From: Chromatiales bacterium
GTDB lineage: Bacteria; Pseudomonadota; Gammaproteobacteria; Thiohalomonadales; Thiohalomonadaceae
Direction of reading: 5' to 3'
NCBI GenBank assembly: GCA_003251535.1
Contig: QKFD01000110.1
Location: forward strand, 1-46,032
Length of the DNA stretch: 46,032 nucleotides
The translations under genes and the position numbers were made by a program. Shown here piece by piece: positions 43,729 through 46,032 of the stretch. Numbering within the stretch: position 1 is the stretch's first letter; every line of letters starts with the position of its first letter. Under the pieces are notes generated by a model. It was not told the origin of the DNA, ran no database searches, and was given only the letters and a program-made list of their open reading frames with translations.

Positions 43729-44889
43729 CTACGGTTGGGCCACCAGGGCGAGCTGCTCTAACAGTAGCTGTGCCACGGCCGCTGAGGCGCCGTGTCCGCC
43801 CAGACGCTCCCGGATCTCGGCCAGGGCGGAGCGCATTGCCTGGGCGCGTGCGGGCTCGGTCAGGAGGGCAGAGAGCTCCGCACTGATCCGCTCCGGGGTG
43901 GCGTCGTCTTGGATCAGCTCCGGCGCGATGCGGCGGTCGGCGACGATATTACACAGGGCGATGTGATCCACCTTGATGAGGCGGCGCATGATGCGGTAGG
44001 AGAGGGCGGCGACCCGGTAGACCACCACCAACGGGGTGCCGAGGAGGCCGATCTCCAGCGTGACGGTACCGGAGGCGGCGGCGATGGCGTCACAGGCACG
44101 GATCGCCTCATAGGGGTGGCCGCTGACCACCTGGATCGGTACGCTGGTGGTGGCCAGATAGGGGGCGAGATCGGCCTCCTCCAGGGAGGAGGCGCGGGGT
44201 AGCAGAAATTGGTAGCGGAGATCCTGGGCGTGGAGCTGGGCCGCGCTGGCTAGCAGGGTGGGCAGCAGGCGCTTCAGCTCACTGCGGCGGCTACCGGGGA
44301 AGAGCCCCACCACTGGACGCCCAGGATCGAGGTCGAAACGCTGCTTGGCCTCGGCCGCGCTGAGTGAGCAGTACACCTCCTCCGCCAGCGGGTGGCCGAC
44401 AAAGCGTACTGGCACCCCGGCTTGCTGGTAGAACGGCTCCTCAAATGGGAACACCACCGCCATCATGTCCACCAGCTTTTTGATCTTGTAGACCCGATGT
44501 TGGCGCCAGGCCCAGATCTGCGGACTGATGTAGTAGAGCACCTTGATGCCGAGACGTTTGGCGGTCTTGGCCAAGCGCAGATTGAAGTCGGGGTAGTCCA
44601 CTAGCACCAGCAGGTCGGGTCGATCCTCCGCCAGTCTGCGCTGCATCAGCTTGAGGGCTGCGCGCAGGGTGGGGTAGTGGCCCAGTACCTCCACCAGCCC
44701 CATCACTGCCATCACCTTGGCATCCACCAGTGTCTCCACTCCCGCTGCCCGCATCCGCGGGCCGCCGATACCGTAGAAGTGGAGATCGGGGGCCATGCGC
44801 TTCGCCTCCTCCACTAGGGCGCCGGCACGACCATCGCCAGAGGCCTCGCCAGCGACGATAAGGATTTTGCGGTGGGGGGATTGGCTCAC
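43729..44889 (-). CDS. lpxB: Lipid-A-disaccharide synthase
   Basis: 386 residues (E. coli 382). Starts KILIVAGEASGDGRAGALVEEAKR, with YGIGGPRMRAAGVETLVD and the CDAIAAASGTVTLEIGLLGTPLVVVYR region, all diagnostic for LpxB. It joins UDP-2,3-diacyl-glucosamine and lipid X into the lipid A disaccharide at the inner membrane. In most Gammaproteobacteria lpxB follows lpxA and rnhB; here it follows a DegT-family aminotransferase 72 bp upstream on the same strand. Converges with the STM4011 gene (25 bp gap). Confidence 0.97.
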   Translation of the reverse strand: MSQSPHRKILIVAGEASGDGRAGALVEEAKRMAPDLHFYGIGGPRMRAAGVETLVDAKVMAVMGLVEVLGHYPTLRAALKLMQRRLAEDRPDLLVLVDYPDFNLRLAKTAKRLGIKVLYYISPQIWAWRQHRVYKIKKLVDMMAVVFPFEEPFYQQAGVPVRFVGHPLAEEVYCSLSAAEAKQRFDLDPGRPVVGLFPGSRRSELKRLLPTLLASAAQLHAQDLRYQFLLPRASSLEEADLAPYLATTSVPIQVVSGHPYEAIRACDAIAAASGTVTLEIGLLGTPLVVVYRVAALSYRIMRRLIKVDHIALCNIVADRRIAPELIQDDATPERISAELSALLTEPARAQAMRSALAEIRERLGGHGASAAVAQLLLEQLALVAQP

Positions 44890-44926
44890 GGCAGGGTTAC
44901 CGAGATTAGAGCAGGGGAAGGGCGTG

Positions 44927-44950
44927 CAGCCCCCGTCTGTGCGGGGGCTG
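44927..44950 (-). terminator. GC-rich stem-loop between aminotransferase and lpxB
   Basis: CAGCCCCCG (44927-44935) and CGGGGGCTG (44942-44950) form a 9-bp stem with loop TCTGTG in the 71-bp gap. No T run follows on the minus strand, so it is probably a processing or partial-termination stem rather than a full terminator. Confidence 0.4.
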
Positions 44951-44960
44951 TGAGGGGGGG

Positions 44961-46032
44961 TTAGCGCCCCTGGATGACCGCCACCACGCTATCCACCTGC
45001 TCGTCGGTCAGCTCAGGGAAGATAGGTAGTGATAGGCAGCGGCGCGCCACCGCCTCGGCCACCGGCAGGGTGAGGTCGGCGCACTGTTCGGCAAACACCT
45101 CCTGCTGGTGGAGCGGGATCGGGTAGTAGACGGCGCAGCCGATCTCGGCCGCCTTGAGCGCCGCCATGATCTCGTCACGGTCGTCACTCAGCAGGGTGTA
45201 CTGGTGATAGACATGGCGCCCCAGGCCATCCTCCCGCGGCGGGGTGATGCCGGGGATCCGGGCCAGCGCCTCGCTGTAGCGGTGAGCGGCGCGGCGGCGG
45301 CCGGTGTTGAACTCATCGATGTGGCGCAGTTTGACCCGCAGGATGGCCGCCTGCATCTCATCCAGGCGGCTATTGAAGCCCAGCTCTGAGTGGTGGTACT
45401 GCTTCCAGCTGCCGTGGTTGCGTAGGACCCGCAGGTGGGTGGCGATATCATCGGCGTCGGTGGTGATGAGACCACCATCGCCATAGCAGCCGAGGTTCTT
45501 GCTGGGGAAGAAGCTGTGGCAACCGGCGGCGCCGAAACTGCCGGTCATGCGCTCACCGATGGCGGCACCGAACGACTGGGCACAATCCTCCACCACCTGG
45601 AGATCGTAACGCTCGGCGATGGCCAGTAGACGCGGCATGTTGGCCGGTTGACCGAAGAGGTGGACCGGGATGATGGCGCGGGTGTTGGAGGTGACGGCCG
45701 CCTCGACCAGCTGGGGATCGAGGTTGAAGGTGTGGGGATCGATGTCGACAAACACCGGTGTTGCACCCACGTAGAGGATTGCCTCGGCGGTGGCGATGAA
45801 GGTGAAGGGGGAGGTGATCACCTCATCCCCCGGTCCCACCCCGGCGGCGAGGAGCGCCAGGTGGAGGGCATCGGTACCGGAGGCGCAGCCGATGGCGTGC
45901 TTCACCCCAAGATAGTTGGCCGCCTCCTGCTCGAACGCCTGTACGTTGGGGCCGAGGATGAAACGGGTGCTATCTAACACCTCCTCCAGGGCGCGATCGA
46001 TCTCGCGCTTGAGGCGCTGGTACTGCCCCTTC
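44961..46032 (-). CDS. DegT/DnrJ/EryC1 aminotransferase, 5' end outside window (GnnB candidate)
   Basis: At least 356 residues visible; the frame continues to the window edge with KGQYQRLKREIDRALEEVLDSTRFILGPNV, the normal start of this family, so the GTG at 45980 is not the true start. PLP lysine lies in HSFFPSKNLGCYGDGG; VVEDCAQSFGA carries the PLP-binding Asp. These enzymes aminate keto-sugar nucleotides. The place just upstream of lpxB recalls Acidithiobacillus, where gnnA and gnnB lie between lpxA and lpxB and make UDP-GlcNAc3N for amide-linked lipid A. That identity is inference; WbpE/WlbC-type O-antigen enzymes have similar sequences. Confidence 0.88.
   Translation of the reverse strand, partial: KGQYQRLKREIDRALEEVLDSTRFILGPNVQAFEQEAANYLGVKHAIGCASGTDALHLALLAAGVGPGDEVITSPFTFIATAEAILYVGATPVFVDIDPHTFNLDPQLVEAAVTSNTRAIIPVHLFGQPANMPRLLAIAERYDLQVVEDCAQSFGAAIGERMTGSFGAAGCHSFFPSKNLGCYGDGGLITTDADDIATHLRVLRNHGSWKQYHHSELGFNSRLDEMQAAILRVKLRHIDEFNTGRRRAAHRYSEALARIPGITPPREDGLGRHVYHQYTLLSDDRDEIMAALKAAEIGCAVYYPIPLHQQEVFAEQCADLTLPVAEAVARRCLSLPIFPELTDEQVDSVVAVIQGR

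Overview
The window looks like chromosomal DNA from a high-GC gammaproteobacterium, possibly a sulfur-oxidiser or purple sulfur-type relative (lineage is inference). The clearest lineage marker is thrS-infC-rpmI-rplT-pheS-pheT-ihfA-merR followed by tRNA-Pro(GGG), an order typical of Gammaproteobacteria. Gene density is high, many genes overlap by 4 bp (ATGA/GTGA), and I see no transposases, phage genes or CRISPR arrays.

Region by region. 1-9.8 kb: end of a TonB-like gene, small lipoprotein and zinc-ribbon genes, a 1232-residue CBS/PAS/GGDEF/EAL protein, a lipoprotein coupled to a bacterial voltage-gated sodium channel, a bacteriohemerythrin, an unrecognised membrane protein and a UbiA-family prenyltransferase. 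9.8-17.8 kb: the translation operon, preceded by a strong promoter and what reads as a complete threonine attenuator (leader peptide MSLRTTTAIPPR, pause stem, antiterminator, terminator); infC starts with ATC. 17.8-21.8 kb: KdpE and a shortened KdpD-like kinase, divergent from a TrkH potassium transporter. 21.9-25 kb: a YbeL-like zinc-ribbon protein, a LuxR-type regulator with all acyl-homoserine-lactone pocket residues, a 20-bp palindrome, and two [2Fe-2S] ferredoxins. 25-28.6 kb: imuB behind a LexA box, and a GspE/PilB ATPase.

Two accessory systems stand out. At 28.8-35.1 kb a tightly coupled operon encodes a PqqD-like peptide-binding protein with an unusual C-terminal tail, an HprK-like kinase, two GT2 glycosyltransferases, a lasso-peptide B2-type transglutaminase-fold protease, an NTP_transf_5 nucleotidyltransferase and a Wzx-type flippase. 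This suggests a RiPP-like peptide modification system combined with sugar assembly and export, but no cyclase and no separate precursor gene is visible. At 38.7-43.7 kb there is a complete five-gene STM4015-4014-4013-4012-4011 set (LRR-like protein, ATP-grasp ligase, alkaline-phosphatase/sulfatase-fold hydrolase, two radical SAM enzymes), a conserved locus that to my knowledge has no assigned product.

Between and after these lie rlmA, an HDOD protein and a metallo-beta-lactamase-fold hydrolase. The right edge carries lpxB and, upstream of it, a truncated DegT-family aminotransferase that may be GnnB, which would point to a lipid A built on a 3-amino sugar. All assignments rest on reading motifs, lengths and gene order; no database search was run.
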